Part shown: positions 46,297 through 55,506 of the stretch, in pieces
Numbering within the stretch: position 1 is the stretch's first letter
How the letters are laid out: each line of letters begins with the position of its first letter
From: DASPLX01 sp035627375
GTDB lineage: Bacteria; Pseudomonadota; Gammaproteobacteria; Burkholderiales; Burkholderiaceae_D
NCBI GenBank assembly: GCA_035627375.1
Contig: DASPLX010000017.1
Location: forward strand, 62,001-126,000
DNA length: 64,000 nt
Direction: 5' to 3'
Notes under the pieces: generated by a model
What the model was told of the DNA's origin: nothing
What the model saw: only the letters and a program-made list of their open reading frames with translations
The model's database searches: none
Translations under genes and position numbers: made by a program

Positions 46297-48108
46297 ATGA
46301 GCACAGCACATCACATCCGCTACGGTAGTGAAGCCGAACTGCGCCATATGCTGCTGGAGTATCAGGCGATCCTCGACAATGCCTCCGTCGGCATCGTCTT
46401 CACCCGCAACCGCACGTTCCTGCATTGCAGCGCGCGCTTTTCGGAGATGTTCGGCTGGCCGGTCGACGAATTGATCGGGCAACCGACCCATATCGTCTAT
46501 CCCTCGATGGAAGCCTACGACGAGCTCGGGCGCAGCGCGATCCCGGTACTCTCCGCCGGCAAGCGGCTCGATATCGAAGTGCAGATGAAACGGCGCGACG
46601 GCAGCGTCTTCTGGTGCCGCATGCTGGCCAAGGCGATCGACCCCAACGATCACGGCAAGGGCACGATCTTCATCACCGAAGACATCAGCGAGCGCAAGGC
46701 GGCCGACGAAGCGCGCCGCCAGTTGCTGCTGGAATACCAGGCGATCCTGGACAACGCCTCGCTCGGCATCACGTTCACCCGCAACCGCACGTTCCTGCAC
46801 TGCAACGAGCGGTTCTCCGAAATGTTCGGCTGGTCCGCCAACGAACTCGTCGGCCAATCGACCACCATTCTCTATCCGTCGCGCGAGGCGTTCGAGGAAT
46901 TGAGCCGCATCGCGACGCCGACGCTGTCCGCCGGCCGCCGGCTCGACGTCGAAGTGCTCATGAAGAAACGCGACGGCACCTTGTTCTGGTGCCGCATGCT
47001 GGCCAATGCCATCGATCCGAACGACCACGGCAAGGGTTCGATCTTCATCACCGAGGACATCAGCGAGCGCAAGCAGGCCGACGAGGCGCGCCGCCAGCTG
47101 CTGCTCGAATACCAGGCGATCCTCGACAACGCCACGCTCGGCATCACGTTCACGCGCAAGCGGATTTTCCTGCATTGCAATGCCCGCTTTTCCGAGATGT
47201 TCGGCTGGGGCAGCAATGAATTGGTCGGACAATCCGCCGCCATCGTCTATCCGTCGCCCGAAGCCTTCAGTGAATTGAGCAGCAAGGTCAGTCAGGCGCT
47301 TGCCGACGGCGCCCGTTTCGAGACCGAATTGCAGATGAAGCGACGCGACGGCAGCCTGTTCTGGTGCCGCATGCTGGCGCGCGCGATCGATCCCAATGAC
47401 AGCAGCAAGGGCTCGATCTTCATCACGGAAGACATCACCGAGCGCCGCGCCGTGCAGGATGCGCTGATCCGGGCGCGCGACGAACTCGAACTGCGGGTGC
47501 AGGAACGCACCGCCGAACTGGCTGAAGCGAACATGCGCTTGCAGCAGGAAATCCAGGAACGGCGCGTCATCGAAGAGCAGGTACGCCATCTCGCCAACCA
47601 CGATGCCTTGACCGATCTTCCGAACCGGCGCCTGCTCGAAGACCGCCTGGCCCAGGCGCTGGCCGGGGCCAAGCGCAACGGCGGCCAGGTCGCGGTGCTG
47701 TTCATCGATCTCGATTACTTCAAGCCGATCAACGACAGCCATGGCCACCGCATCGGCGACTTGATGCTGCAGGCGATCGCCAAGCGCCTGCGCGGACTGC
47801 TGCGCGAAGTGGACACCGTCGCCCGTGTGGGGGGCGACGAATTCATCGTCGTCCTTCCCGATATCCATTCGCCCGAAGCCGCGGGCGAAACCGCGCAACG
47901 CATTCTCGACGCGATGATCTATCCCTATACGATCGAAGGCAATCAGCTCAGCGTCACGCCGAGCATGGGAATCAGCCTTTATCCGGGCGACGGCACCGAA
48001 GTCACCGCCCTGCTCGACCGCGCCGACGAGGCCATGTATCACGCCAAGCAGGCGGGCCGCCAGAACTTCCAGTACTACTGCAAGATTCCGCAAACGACGG
48101 CGGACTGA
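46297..48108 (+). CDS. Diguanylate cyclase with three near-identical PAS domains
   Basis: A 603-residue cytoplasmic protein. Three PAS domains occupy ~16-137, ~141-262 and ~266-387. Matching positions repeat every 125 residues exactly (LLEYQAILDN at 19, 144, 269; FWCRML at 105, 230, 355). A coiled coil (~388-430) leads to the GGDEF domain: DYFKPINDSHGHRIGD, active site GGDEF at 512-516, and inhibitory RxxD at 503-506. It makes cyclic di-GMP under PAS-sensed input, probably a small ligand or redox/energy signal. No EAL domain. The start at 46297 gives a short lead; no strong Shine-Dalgarno. Confidence 0.92.
   Translation: MSTAHHIRYGSEAELRHMLLEYQAILDNASVGIVFTRNRTFLHCSARFSEMFGWPVDELIGQPTHIVYPSMEAYDELGRSAIPVLSAGKRLDIEVQMKRRDGSVFWCRMLAKAIDPNDHGKGTIFITEDISERKAADEARRQLLLEYQAILDNASLGITFTRNRTFLHCNERFSEMFGWSANELVGQSTTILYPSREAFEELSRIATPTLSAGRRLDVEVLMKKRDGTLFWCRMLANAIDPNDHGKGSIFITEDISERKQADEARRQLLLEYQAILDNATLGITFTRKRIFLHCNARFSEMFGWGSNELVGQSAAIVYPSPEAFSELSSKVSQALADGARFETELQMKRRDGSLFWCRMLARAIDPNDSSKGSIFITEDITERRAVQDALIRARDELELRVQERTAELAEANMRLQQEIQERRVIEEQVRHLANHDALTDLPNRRLLEDRLAQALAGAKRNGGQVAVLFIDLDYFKPINDSHGHRIGDLMLQAIAKRLRGLLREVDTVARVGGDEFIVVLPDIHSPEAAGETAQRILDAMIYPYTIEGNQLSVTPSMGISLYPGDGTEVTALLDRADEAMYHAKQAGRQNFQYYCKIPQTTAD
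46357..47481 (+). repeat. Tandem repeat, 3 x 375 bp (PAS-coding)
   Basis: Three consecutive 375-bp units encode the PAS domains without insertion or deletion between units. Units 1-3 share long identical peptide runs (e.g. LLEYQAILDNA and FSEMFGW). Recent triplication or gene conversion is implied. Confidence 0.85.
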
Positions 48109-48168
48109 TGCTTACCGCCGCACCAGCCCGCGTCATTCTTACCGCGGCCTGCAATGACTCGATCTTCG

Positions 48169-48633
48169 CTAGCGATTCAGGTTGCGGCTGACCTGCAACT
48201 GGTCGCGCAAGGCCTTCACCTGATCGTGATTGCGCAATACGCCCTGGTATTGGCGCTCCACCACGTTGCGCACTTCCGCAGGCAATACCTTTTCCAACGC
48301 ATTGCGATAGCTCTTGACCGCGATATCCTCGCCGCGCTCGCATTCGGCGAGGATCGCATGGTCGTCGTGCCCCGTGACGGCCGACTTGATGTCGATCCAG
48401 CGCCGATGCAAGGCGCCGCTCAGGCTGCTGCCGGTCTCGGGATCGCCGCCGTAGGAAATCACCAGACCTTGCAGTTCCCCGGCCGCCGCCGCGCAGGTCT
48501 GCGCGCGGCTTTCGAGGAAGGACTTGGTCTGCGTGTCGCGGATTTCCGCGGCACATGAACGGAAGCCGGCTTCGCCGTCCTTGCAGGTTTCGATCAGATC
48601 GTTCAACGTGGAGATGATGTCGTCTTTATCCAT
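48169..48633 (-). CDS. PA2169-type four-helix-bundle protein (DUF2383)
   Basis: A 154-residue all-helical protein: MDKDDIISTLNDLIETCKDG, AGFRSCAAEIRDTQTKSFLE, RRWIDIKSAVTGHDDHAILA, ECERGEDIAVKSYRNALEKV. The pattern with EC-ERGED and helices carrying acidic residues fits the DUF2383/PA2169 ferritin-like group. Such proteins are induced in stationary phase or stress, and possible metal binding is unproven. The gene is 51 bp downstream of the DUF4142 gene and in the same orientation. Confidence 0.85.
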   Translation of the reverse strand: MDKDDIISTLNDLIETCKDGEAGFRSCAAEIRDTQTKSFLESRAQTCAAAAGELQGLVISYGGDPETGSSLSGALHRRWIDIKSAVTGHDDHAILAECERGEDIAVKSYRNALEKVLPAEVRNVVERQYQGVLRNHDQVKALRDQLQVSRNLNR

Positions 48634-48684
48634 GGCGTCGCCATTGTTCCCAAAAGAGGTTGGAAGACTCGCGCTTCGGGTGCG

Positions 48685-49680
48685 TCATTTCTCGCCGCCG
48701 CTCGAACCGGTCGACGTGGCCTTGCCGCTTCGCAGCTCCCTTGCCATTTGCAGATGGTGATTGATATGCGACTCCATGTTGGTCGCCAGCTGCTTGAGAT
48801 CGGCATCCTGGGCCCGCGACTTGGCGCGCGTCACCAGCTTGCGCGCTTGCGAATGATCGCTGACGCCGGATTTCGCCAAGTATTCGCGATCGAACGCATC
48901 GCCCGACATCGCTTCGAGTTTCTTGATCATGCTCTTGTGCTTGGCATTCGGCTCGGTCGGCAGTTGGACGTTCTTCTGTTGCGCCAATTGCTGCAGCTGA
49001 TCGAGGGCCTGGGTATGGTCGTCGATCATCTGCCGCGCGAAGTTCAGCACTTCGTCGTTCTTCGACTTGCTTTGCGCGACCTTCGCCGCTTCGATTTCGG
49101 AGATGTTGGCATAAGCCAGCTCGCGCATCAGGTTGCGATCGGAGGCGCTGACGCTGGGCTTGCCCGCCGGAACATAGGCACCGCCGCCGGTCGCCGTCGT
49201 GTCGGTGGCGGCGCCCGGGCTGGTCGGCGTGCTGCCGGTGGTGCCCGTGGCGCCGCTGGATGTGGTCGCCGACGCATCCGGCGTGGTAGTGCCGGTAGTG
49301 CCCGTGGTGCCGGTCGCTCCGGTCCCGGTCGTTCCGGAGGTTCCCGAAGTTCCCGCCGTCCCGCTCGTTCCGGAACTGCCGCTCGTGTCGGCGGTACCGC
49401 TGGCCCCGGTGCCGGTCGTGCCGGCCGTACTACCCGAACTGCCCGCTACGCCGCTCGGCGTGCTGCTCGTGCTGCCGCTGGTTCCGCTCGACGTCCCGGT
49501 GCTGCCCGACATGGCGCCGGTCTGCCCCTGGCTTTGGCCGCTCAACGAGGGATCACTTGAGCTGGTGCCTGACGAGGACGTGCTTTGTCCGAATACAGGT
49601 GCGGCAGACAACAGCAACGCCATGCCTGCCGTGCCGAATGCCAGAGAGAGAGGGCGAAGTTTGCTGGTGCGATGTGACAT
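48685..49680 (-). CDS. DUF4142 exported protein with long Ser/Thr/Gly repeat
   Basis: A 331-residue exported protein. The signal peptide is ~1-31 (LSLAFGTAGMALLLSAAPVFG). Residues ~32-175 are a low-complexity stretch of Gly, Ser and Thr (SGTSGTTGTG-like repeats). The C-terminal domain (~180-320) is DUF4142, a four-helix fold: RNLMRELAYANISEIEAAKV, DEVLNFARQMIDDHTQALDQ, VSDHSQARKLVTRAKSRAQD. CAAGGAG precedes the ATG. The repeat may act as a long spacer in the periplasm. Role unknown, often linked to stress. Confidence 0.87.
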   Translation of the reverse strand: MSHRTSKLRPLSLAFGTAGMALLLSAAPVFGQSTSSSGTSSSDPSLSGQSQGQTGAMSGSTGTSSGTSGSTSSTPSGVAGSSGSTAGTTGTGASGTADTSGSSGTSGTAGTSGTSGTTGTGATGTTGTTGTTTPDASATTSSGATGTTGSTPTSPGAATDTTATGGGAYVPAGKPSVSASDRNLMRELAYANISEIEAAKVAQSKSKNDEVLNFARQMIDDHTQALDQLQQLAQQKNVQLPTEPNAKHKSMIKKLEAMSGDAFDREYLAKSGVSDHSQARKLVTRAKSRAQDADLKQLATNMESHINHHLQMARELRSGKATSTGSSGGEK

Positions 49681-50010
49681 GCGATTCTCCTTGTTCGGTA
49701 CGGAAATGCCATGAGAAAACTGGCGGTGAAGTACCGGAGTAGGGAGGCAAATCGTATGCCTGCGGCGGAAAACGACGGTCTGCTCGCATCCAAAGGGACG
49801 AACGGCGGAAAAACCTACAGCAGCCGGAAAAATTTACAGGCGCATCCCTCAAAAAAAATGCCATCCGTCACGCTGGCGCACCAGCCACGCATGCGGCTGA
49901 ACGACCGCATACCGACCGAGCGTCGCGTTCCGGACGGCAAATGCCCATTCGGAAAGATCGCTTATTTCATACGCGCAGCGCCATCCATGCGAGACGGCGC
50001 GCGGCGGTAA
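49681..50010. other. Intergenic region between the spoVR operon and DUF4142 gene
   Basis: A 330-bp gap between the end of spoVR (50011) and the start of DUF4142 (49680). The minus strand carries a T8 run near 49852-49859 with weak hairpin potential upstream (GCTGG-TGCG-CCAGC), possibly a poor terminator for spoVR. The DUF4142 promoter must lie here. No gene is supported. Confidence 0.45.
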
Positions 50011-51600
50011 TCAATTCCTCCGTTGCCGTTTTTCCGATCTGGACTCGACCGTCGACAGCACTTCCCCTTGCGGATCGACGGTTTGCAAAATCACGTCGAA
50101 GCCCCAGAGCCGCGTCACGTGTTTCAAGACTTCTTCGGTCTGCTGGTTGAGCGGCCGCCGCTGGAACTGCGTATGGCGCAGCGTCAGCGCGCGGTTGCCG
50201 TGGCTGTCGACCGACCACACCTGGATGTTCGGCTCGCGATTGCCCAGGTTGTATTGCTCGGCCAGCTTTTGCCGTATGTATTGATAGCCGTTGTCGTCAT
50301 GGATCGCGGACACCTTCAACTTTTCTTCCTGATCGTCGTCGAGCACCGAGAAGAAATGAAAATCCCGGATCAGTTTCGGCGACAGGTATTGCGCGATGAA
50401 ACTCTCGTCCTTGAAATTGCGCATCGCGAAGTCGAGCGTTTCCAGCCAGTTCTTACCCGCGATCTCGGGGAACCACGCGCGATCCTCGTCGGTCGGCTCT
50501 TCGCAGATGCGGCGGATGTCGCGCATCATGGCGAAGCCGAGCGCATAGGGATTGATGCCGCTGTAATACTTGCTCGTGATCGGCGGCTGGTAGACGACGT
50601 TGGTATGGCTTTGCAGGAACTCCATCATGAAGCCGTTGCCGACGATGCCTTCGTCGAACAGCTTGTTGAGTATCGTGTAATGCCAGAACGTCGCCCAGCC
50701 CTCGTTCATGACCTGGGTCTGGCGCTGCGGATAGAAGTATTGCGAAATCTTGCGCACGATGCGCACGATCTCGCGCTGCCACGGCTCCAGGAGCGGAGCG
50801 TACTTCTCGATGAAGTACAGCAGGTTTTCCTGGGGTTCGGGCGGAAAGCGCGCCTCGGCCTGGTCTTCCTCTTCCTTCTCGCGGCGCGGCAAGGTGCGCC
50901 ACAGCTCGTTCACCTGCGACTGCAGATATTCCTCGCGTTCCTTCTGCCGTTCGCGCTCCTTGGCCAGGGACAGTTTCGCCGGACGCTTGTAGCGGTCCAC
51001 GCCGTAGTTCTGCAGCGCATGGCAGGAATCGAGAAGCAGCTCGACCGCCTCGATGCCGTAGCGGCGCTCGCAATCGGCGATGTATTTCTTCGCGAACACC
51101 ATGTAATCGATGATCGCGTCGGCATCGGTCCAAGTGCGGAACAGGTAATTGCCCTTGAAGAAGGAATTGTGGCCGTAGGAAGCATGGGCGATCACGAGCG
51201 CCTGCATCGTCAGGCTGTTTTCCTCCATCAGATAGGCGATGCAGGGATTCGAATTGATGACGATCTCATAGGCCAGCCCCATGTGGCCGCGCCGGTAACT
51301 CTTTTCCGTCGCCAGGAAATGCTTGCCGAACGACCAGTGATGATAGGACACCGGCATGCCGACCGAGGCATAGGCATCCATCATCTGTTCGGCGGTGATG
51401 ATCTCGAGCTGGTTCGGATAGGTGTCGAGGCCGAAATCGCCGGCGACGCGCTTGATTTCCTCGTGCGCCTGCTCGATCAGTTCGAACGTCCACTCCGACT
51501 GCTCGGGCAGGCGTTGCGGTTTGCCCTTCTTGCGCGTGCTCTTCCTGGCGACTTTGGTGACGGCTGTAGGCACGGCGGTAGGCGTGGCGGTCTTGGTCAT
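50011..51600 (-). CDS. ycgB: SpoVR/YcgB family protein
   Basis: A 529-residue soluble protein. The conserved SpoVR core begins SEWTFELIEQAHEEIKRVAG and includes DTYPNQLEIITAEQMMDAYA, PVSYHHWSFGKHFLATEKSY, NSNPCIAYLMEENSLTMQAL, and ALGFAMMRDIRRICEEPTDE. A ~25-residue Lys/Thr/Ala tail precedes the core. In Bacillus SpoVR affects spore cortex; in proteobacteria it is a stress-operon member without known chemistry. The ATG overlaps the YeaH stop (ATGA). Third gene of prkA-yeaH-spoVR. Confidence 0.95.
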   Translation of the reverse strand: MTKTATPTAVPTAVTKVARKSTRKKGKPQRLPEQSEWTFELIEQAHEEIKRVAGDFGLDTYPNQLEIITAEQMMDAYASVGMPVSYHHWSFGKHFLATEKSYRRGHMGLAYEIVINSNPCIAYLMEENSLTMQALVIAHASYGHNSFFKGNYLFRTWTDADAIIDYMVFAKKYIADCERRYGIEAVELLLDSCHALQNYGVDRYKRPAKLSLAKERERQKEREEYLQSQVNELWRTLPRREKEEEDQAEARFPPEPQENLLYFIEKYAPLLEPWQREIVRIVRKISQYFYPQRQTQVMNEGWATFWHYTILNKLFDEGIVGNGFMMEFLQSHTNVVYQPPITSKYYSGINPYALGFAMMRDIRRICEEPTDEDRAWFPEIAGKNWLETLDFAMRNFKDESFIAQYLSPKLIRDFHFFSVLDDDQEEKLKVSAIHDDNGYQYIRQKLAEQYNLGNREPNIQVWSVDSHGNRALTLRHTQFQRRPLNQQTEEVLKHVTRLWGFDVILQTVDPQGEVLSTVESRSEKRQRRN

Positions 51601-52868
51601 ACTTTCGGCTGTTTCTTGAACAGTTCACGGAATACCGGATAGATGTCGGCCGGCGATTCGATTTTCTGCATCGCGAAGTGCGGATGGACGTCCGGGATCT
51701 GGGTGTACTCTTCCCACAGGTTCTGCGGCTCGCCATCGGTGATCTCGATATAGGCGTAGTACTGCACCAGCGGCATGATGGTATTGGTGATGATCTGCCG
51801 GCACAGCACCGAATCGTTGTCCCAGTTGTCGCCGTCGGAAGCCTGGGCGACATACAGGTTCCAGTCGGCCGGCGAATAGCGTTCCTGCATGATCTTGGCG
51901 AGCAGGTTCAGCGCCGACGAGACGACGGTGCCGCCCGACTCGCGCGAGTTGAAGAATTCATCCTCGGTCACTTCCGACGCCTGCGTATGGTGGCGGATGA
52001 AGACCACTTCGATTCGCTCGTAGGCGCGCGTCAGGAACAGGTAAAGCAGGATGAAGAAGCGCTTGGCCATGTCCTTCTTCGCCTGGTCCATCGAACCGGA
52101 GACGTCGAGGATGCAGAACATCACGCACTGGCTCGACGGCTTCGGCACCTTGATGCGGTTGCTGTAGCGCAGATCGATCGGGTCGATGAAGGGAATGCCG
52201 TAGAGCTTGGCGCGCAGATGATGGATTTCCTTGCGCAGCGCCTGGATGCGGACATCGTCCTCATGGCAGACCGGCAGCAGCTGCTGCAGCTCGGCCTCGG
52301 CTTCCTTCAGGCGCTTGCGCGTCTTCGAGCCGACCGCGATGCGGCGGCCGAGCGCGCCGCGCAGCGAGCGCAGCACGTGGATATTGGTCGGCGTGCCCGA
52401 CAGCGTGAAGCCTGCGCGCTGCTGGCGGTATTCGTTCGAGGCGGTCAGCTGGGTCTTGACCATGTTCGGCAACTCGAGGTCTTCGAAGAAATAATTCATG
52501 AATTCCTCGCGCGACAGCTCGAAAATGAAATCGTCTTCGGTGATCTGGTCGCTGTTGCCCGCCTTGCCCTTGCCGGAACCGCCGCCGCCGCCTTTCGGCC
52601 GGTTGATGCGGTCGCCCTTCTGGTATTCCTCGTTGCCGGGATGGATGGATTCCCAGATCCCGCCGCGCGCATGGCCGAAGGTCGGCTCGCCGATGTCCTT
52701 GACGGGAATCGAGACTTTTTCGCCGCTTTCGATGTCGGTGATCGAGCGGCCCTTCACCGCGCGCGCAACGGCTTCCTTGATCTGCGCCTTGTAACGCCGA
52801 AGGAAGCGCTCACGATTGATCGCGGACTTGTTCTTGCCTTGCAGACGTCGGTCGATGAGGTAAGCCAA
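51597..52868 (-). CDS. yeaH: YeaH/DUF444 protein with VWA-type metal site
   Basis: A 423-residue protein with a TTG start after AGGAGG. The N-terminal half has a His/Gly-rich loop (TFGHARGGIWESIHPGNEEY) and a GGGGGSGKGK linker; the C-terminal half is a von Willebrand A domain with MIDAS site LDVSGSMDQAKKDM and a TxVSSAL loop. It is the DUF444 partner of PrkA in E. coli YeaG-YeaH. It may couple kinase signal to target proteins. 128 bp after prkA and overlapping spoVR. Confidence 0.95.
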   Translation of the reverse strand: MAYLIDRRLQGKNKSAINRERFLRRYKAQIKEAVARAVKGRSITDIESGEKVSIPVKDIGEPTFGHARGGIWESIHPGNEEYQKGDRINRPKGGGGGSGKGKAGNSDQITEDDFIFELSREEFMNYFFEDLELPNMVKTQLTASNEYRQQRAGFTLSGTPTNIHVLRSLRGALGRRIAVGSKTRKRLKEAEAELQQLLPVCHEDDVRIQALRKEIHHLRAKLYGIPFIDPIDLRYSNRIKVPKPSSQCVMFCILDVSGSMDQAKKDMAKRFFILLYLFLTRAYERIEVVFIRHHTQASEVTEDEFFNSRESGGTVVSSALNLLAKIMQERYSPADWNLYVAQASDGDNWDNDSVLCRQIITNTIMPLVQYYAYIEITDGEPQNLWEEYTQIPDVHPHFAMQKIESPADIYPVFRELFKKQPKV

Positions 52869-52996
52869 AATGCCTCCTGGCTGTAATGTGGAGAACAGAG
52901 CGGGGCGCGCGGCCGTAGCCGCCTAGGCCAATTCGGCACGGCGCCTCATAAAGCCTGCGCGGCCCGGGCTTGCCGCCCCTCTCTGTCGCCAAAGGG

Positions 52997-54919
52997 TTAC
53001 GACGACTTACGTACCCGCAGATACCATTCGCACAACAGGCGCACCTGCTTGGCGGTGTAGCCCTTGGCCACCATGCGCGAGACGAATTCCTGGTGCTTGT
53101 TCGCATCCTCGGCGCTCGCCTTGGCATTGAAGGAGATGACCGGCAGCAGGTCTTCCGTGTTGGAGAACATCTTCTTCTCGATCACGGTGCGCAGCTTTTC
53201 GTAGCTGGTCCAGGTCGGATTCTTGCCGGCGTTCTGGGCCCGCGCGCGCAACACGAAATTGACGATCTCGTTACGGAAGTCCTTCGGGTTCGAAATGCCG
53301 GCCGGCTTCTCGATCTTCTCGAGCTCGCTGTTCAAGGCATCGCGGTCGAAGCTCTCGCCGGTATCCGGATCGCGGAACTCCTGGTCCTGGATCCAGAAAT
53401 CAGCGAACGTCACGTAACGATCGAAGATGTTCTGGCCGTATTCCGAATAGCTTTCGAGATAGGCGGTCTGGATCTCCTTGCCGATGAATTCCACGTAACG
53501 CTGGGCCAGGTATTCCTTGATGTACGAGAGATATTTCTGCTCGACCTCGGGCGCGAACTGCTCGCGCTCGATCTGCTGCTCGAGCACGTACAGCAGGTGC
53601 ACCGGGTTGGCCGCGACTTCGGTCGTATCGAAGTTGAACACTTTCGACAGGATCTTGAACGCGAAACGCGTCGACAGTCCGGTCATGCCCTCGTCCACGC
53701 CCGCGTAGTCCGCGTATTCCTGGCGCGACTTGGCCTTGGGGTCGGTGTCCTTGAGATTCTCGCCATCGTAGACCAGCATCTTGCTGAAGATGCTCGAGTT
53801 TTCCGGCTCCTTCAGGCGCGACAGCACCGAGAACTGCGCCATCATCTTCAGCGTTCCCGGGGCGCAGGGCGCGTTGCCGAGCGAGGAATTGCGGACCAGC
53901 TTGTCGTAGATCTTGATCTCGTCGGTCACGCGCAGGCAATACGGAACCTTCACGATATAGATACGATCGAGGAACGCCTCGTTGTTCTTGTTGTTCTTGA
54001 AGGCTTTCCATTCCGATTCGTTCGAGTGCGCCAGGATCACGCCGTCGAACGGAATCGCGCCGAAGCCTTCCGTGCCCTTGTAGTTGCCTTCCTGGGTGGC
54101 GGTCAGCAGCGGATGCAGGACCTTGATCGGCGCCTTGAACATCTCGACGAATTCGAGCAAGCCCTGGTTGGCCAGGCACAGGCCTCCGGAGTAGCTGTAG
54201 GCATCCGGATCGTCCTGCGAATAATCCTCCAGCTTGCGGATATCGACCTTGCCGACCAGCGACGAGATGTCCTGGTTGTTCTCGTCGCCCGGCTCGGTCT
54301 TCGAGATCGCGATCTGTTTCAAGACCGAGGGGTAGCGCTTGATGACGCGGAACTGGTTGATGTCGCCGTTGAACTCGTGCAGACGCTTGACCGCCCACGG
54401 GCTCGGGATCGGGCGCAGGTAACGGCGAGGAATGCCGTAATCCTCTTCCAGGATCGTGCCGTCTTCCTCTTCGTTGAAAAGGCCGAGCGGCGACTCGTTG
54501 ACGGGCGAACCCTTCAGGCAATAGAAGGGGACGTGCTCCATCAGGTATTTGAGCTTTTCGGCGATCGACGACTTGCCGCCGCCGACCGGGCCGAGCAAGT
54601 AGAGCACTTGCTTGCGTTCTTCCAGACCCTGCGCGGCGTGGCGGAAATAGGCGACCACTTGCTCGATCACCTCCTCCATGCCGTAGAACTCGCGGAAGGC
54701 GGGATAGATCTTGATGATTTTGTTGGCGAAGATGCGCGACAGGCGGGGATCGTGACGCGTGTCGACCAGCTCCGGCTCGCCGATCGCGGCGAGCATGCGT
54801 TCGGCGGCGGTGGCATAGGCAAGACGGTCGCGTTTGCAGACCTCGAGGTACTCCTGCAACGAATATTCTTCTTCCCGGGTCCGTTCGTACCGTGCTGCGT
54901 AGTTGTCGAAGATATTCAT
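52997..54919 (-). CDS. prkA: PrkA/YeaG serine protein kinase
   Basis: A 640-residue protein with an AAA-like N-terminal part (Walker A LGPVGGGKSSIAEKLK, acidic Walker-B-like region) and a C-terminal PrkA domain of low kinase similarity (INQFRVIKRYPSVLKQIAIS and later GPIEYLRRSL-type segments). It starts MNIFDNYAARYERTREEEYS, close to E. coli YeaG. YeaG is a Hank-like kinase acting in nitrogen starvation and sustained stress. First gene of the operon; a 587-bp noncoding region separates it from the divergent SET gene. A TATTAT hexamer ~70 bp upstream (54997-54992, minus) is a possible -10, with no good -35. Confidence 0.95.
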   Translation of the reverse strand: MNIFDNYAARYERTREEEYSLQEYLEVCKRDRLAYATAAERMLAAIGEPELVDTRHDPRLSRIFANKIIKIYPAFREFYGMEEVIEQVVAYFRHAAQGLEERKQVLYLLGPVGGGKSSIAEKLKYLMEHVPFYCLKGSPVNESPLGLFNEEEDGTILEEDYGIPRRYLRPIPSPWAVKRLHEFNGDINQFRVIKRYPSVLKQIAISKTEPGDENNQDISSLVGKVDIRKLEDYSQDDPDAYSYSGGLCLANQGLLEFVEMFKAPIKVLHPLLTATQEGNYKGTEGFGAIPFDGVILAHSNESEWKAFKNNKNNEAFLDRIYIVKVPYCLRVTDEIKIYDKLVRNSSLGNAPCAPGTLKMMAQFSVLSRLKEPENSSIFSKMLVYDGENLKDTDPKAKSRQEYADYAGVDEGMTGLSTRFAFKILSKVFNFDTTEVAANPVHLLYVLEQQIEREQFAPEVEQKYLSYIKEYLAQRYVEFIGKEIQTAYLESYSEYGQNIFDRYVTFADFWIQDQEFRDPDTGESFDRDALNSELEKIEKPAGISNPKDFRNEIVNFVLRARAQNAGKNPTWTSYEKLRTVIEKKMFSNTEDLLPVISFNAKASAEDANKHQEFVSRMVAKGYTAKQVRLLCEWYLRVRKSS

Positions 54920-55506
54920 GGTGTGTCCTTTGAATAAAACGTTCCGTCGATGGGCGTCAGATCTTCGTGGTGCTTTCCGTTCCGCAATTTAATAATAGTC
55001 TCTCTTTGGAAGAGCGCGAAAGAAAAATTTCACGGAAGAATCGTTTAGGTACAGACACAAAACAACAGAGAAAGTTGCCGCCGCAAAAGACTTTGTTCGG
55101 CTTTATTTTCCGCGGGAGAGATGAAGCATCGAACCAGTTGAAAGAATTGCGATGGCAAACTAAAAACGTTTGCCGCCAGTGGGCGGCGGCGGTCTGCCAA
55201 CCGGCGCGATCGCAAGCCTATCGCCTTGGATATGCGATAGGAAGTCGCCTAATGAAACGCGGGCGCCGAGTCCCGGACGAGGACGATGCCGGTTGCGGGA
55301 AACGGTTACAATACCGGCACTTCGCGCATCATGGTCATCGTTCGAATTGAACGCATCAATACCCGCTGTTCGCGCGATTGCCCGTCGATCATGCATCGAC
55401 CGCGGATGCGAACACCGCCGGCTCCATGCCGGATATTCCTGCATCCGCATCCGGATCGAACCTCGATGCGTCGTTTGCTGCGGCGCTTATAAGAATCGTA
55501 TTGACT
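54920..55506. other. Long intergenic region between prkA and SET genes
   Basis: A 587-bp divergent gap, AT-richer than its surroundings on the left (54960-55170). No gene with a credible start and conserved sequence is seen; the longer open frames here have low-complexity or Arg-rich products. It holds both divergent promoters and may carry a long prkA leader, which is common for stress operons. No hairpin is strong enough to report apart from a short GCCGCC-AGTG-GGCGGC. Confidence 0.45.

Noticed and set aside
49197..49560. Plus-strand Val/Pro-rich frame opposite DUF4142
   Set aside because: It is the mirror of the Ser/Thr/Gly codon repeats of the DUF4142 gene.
54967..55350. Small plus-strand gene between prkA and SET
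   Set aside because: 128-residue frame with no Shine-Dalgarno, an Arg/Gln-rich product and no recognisable pattern.
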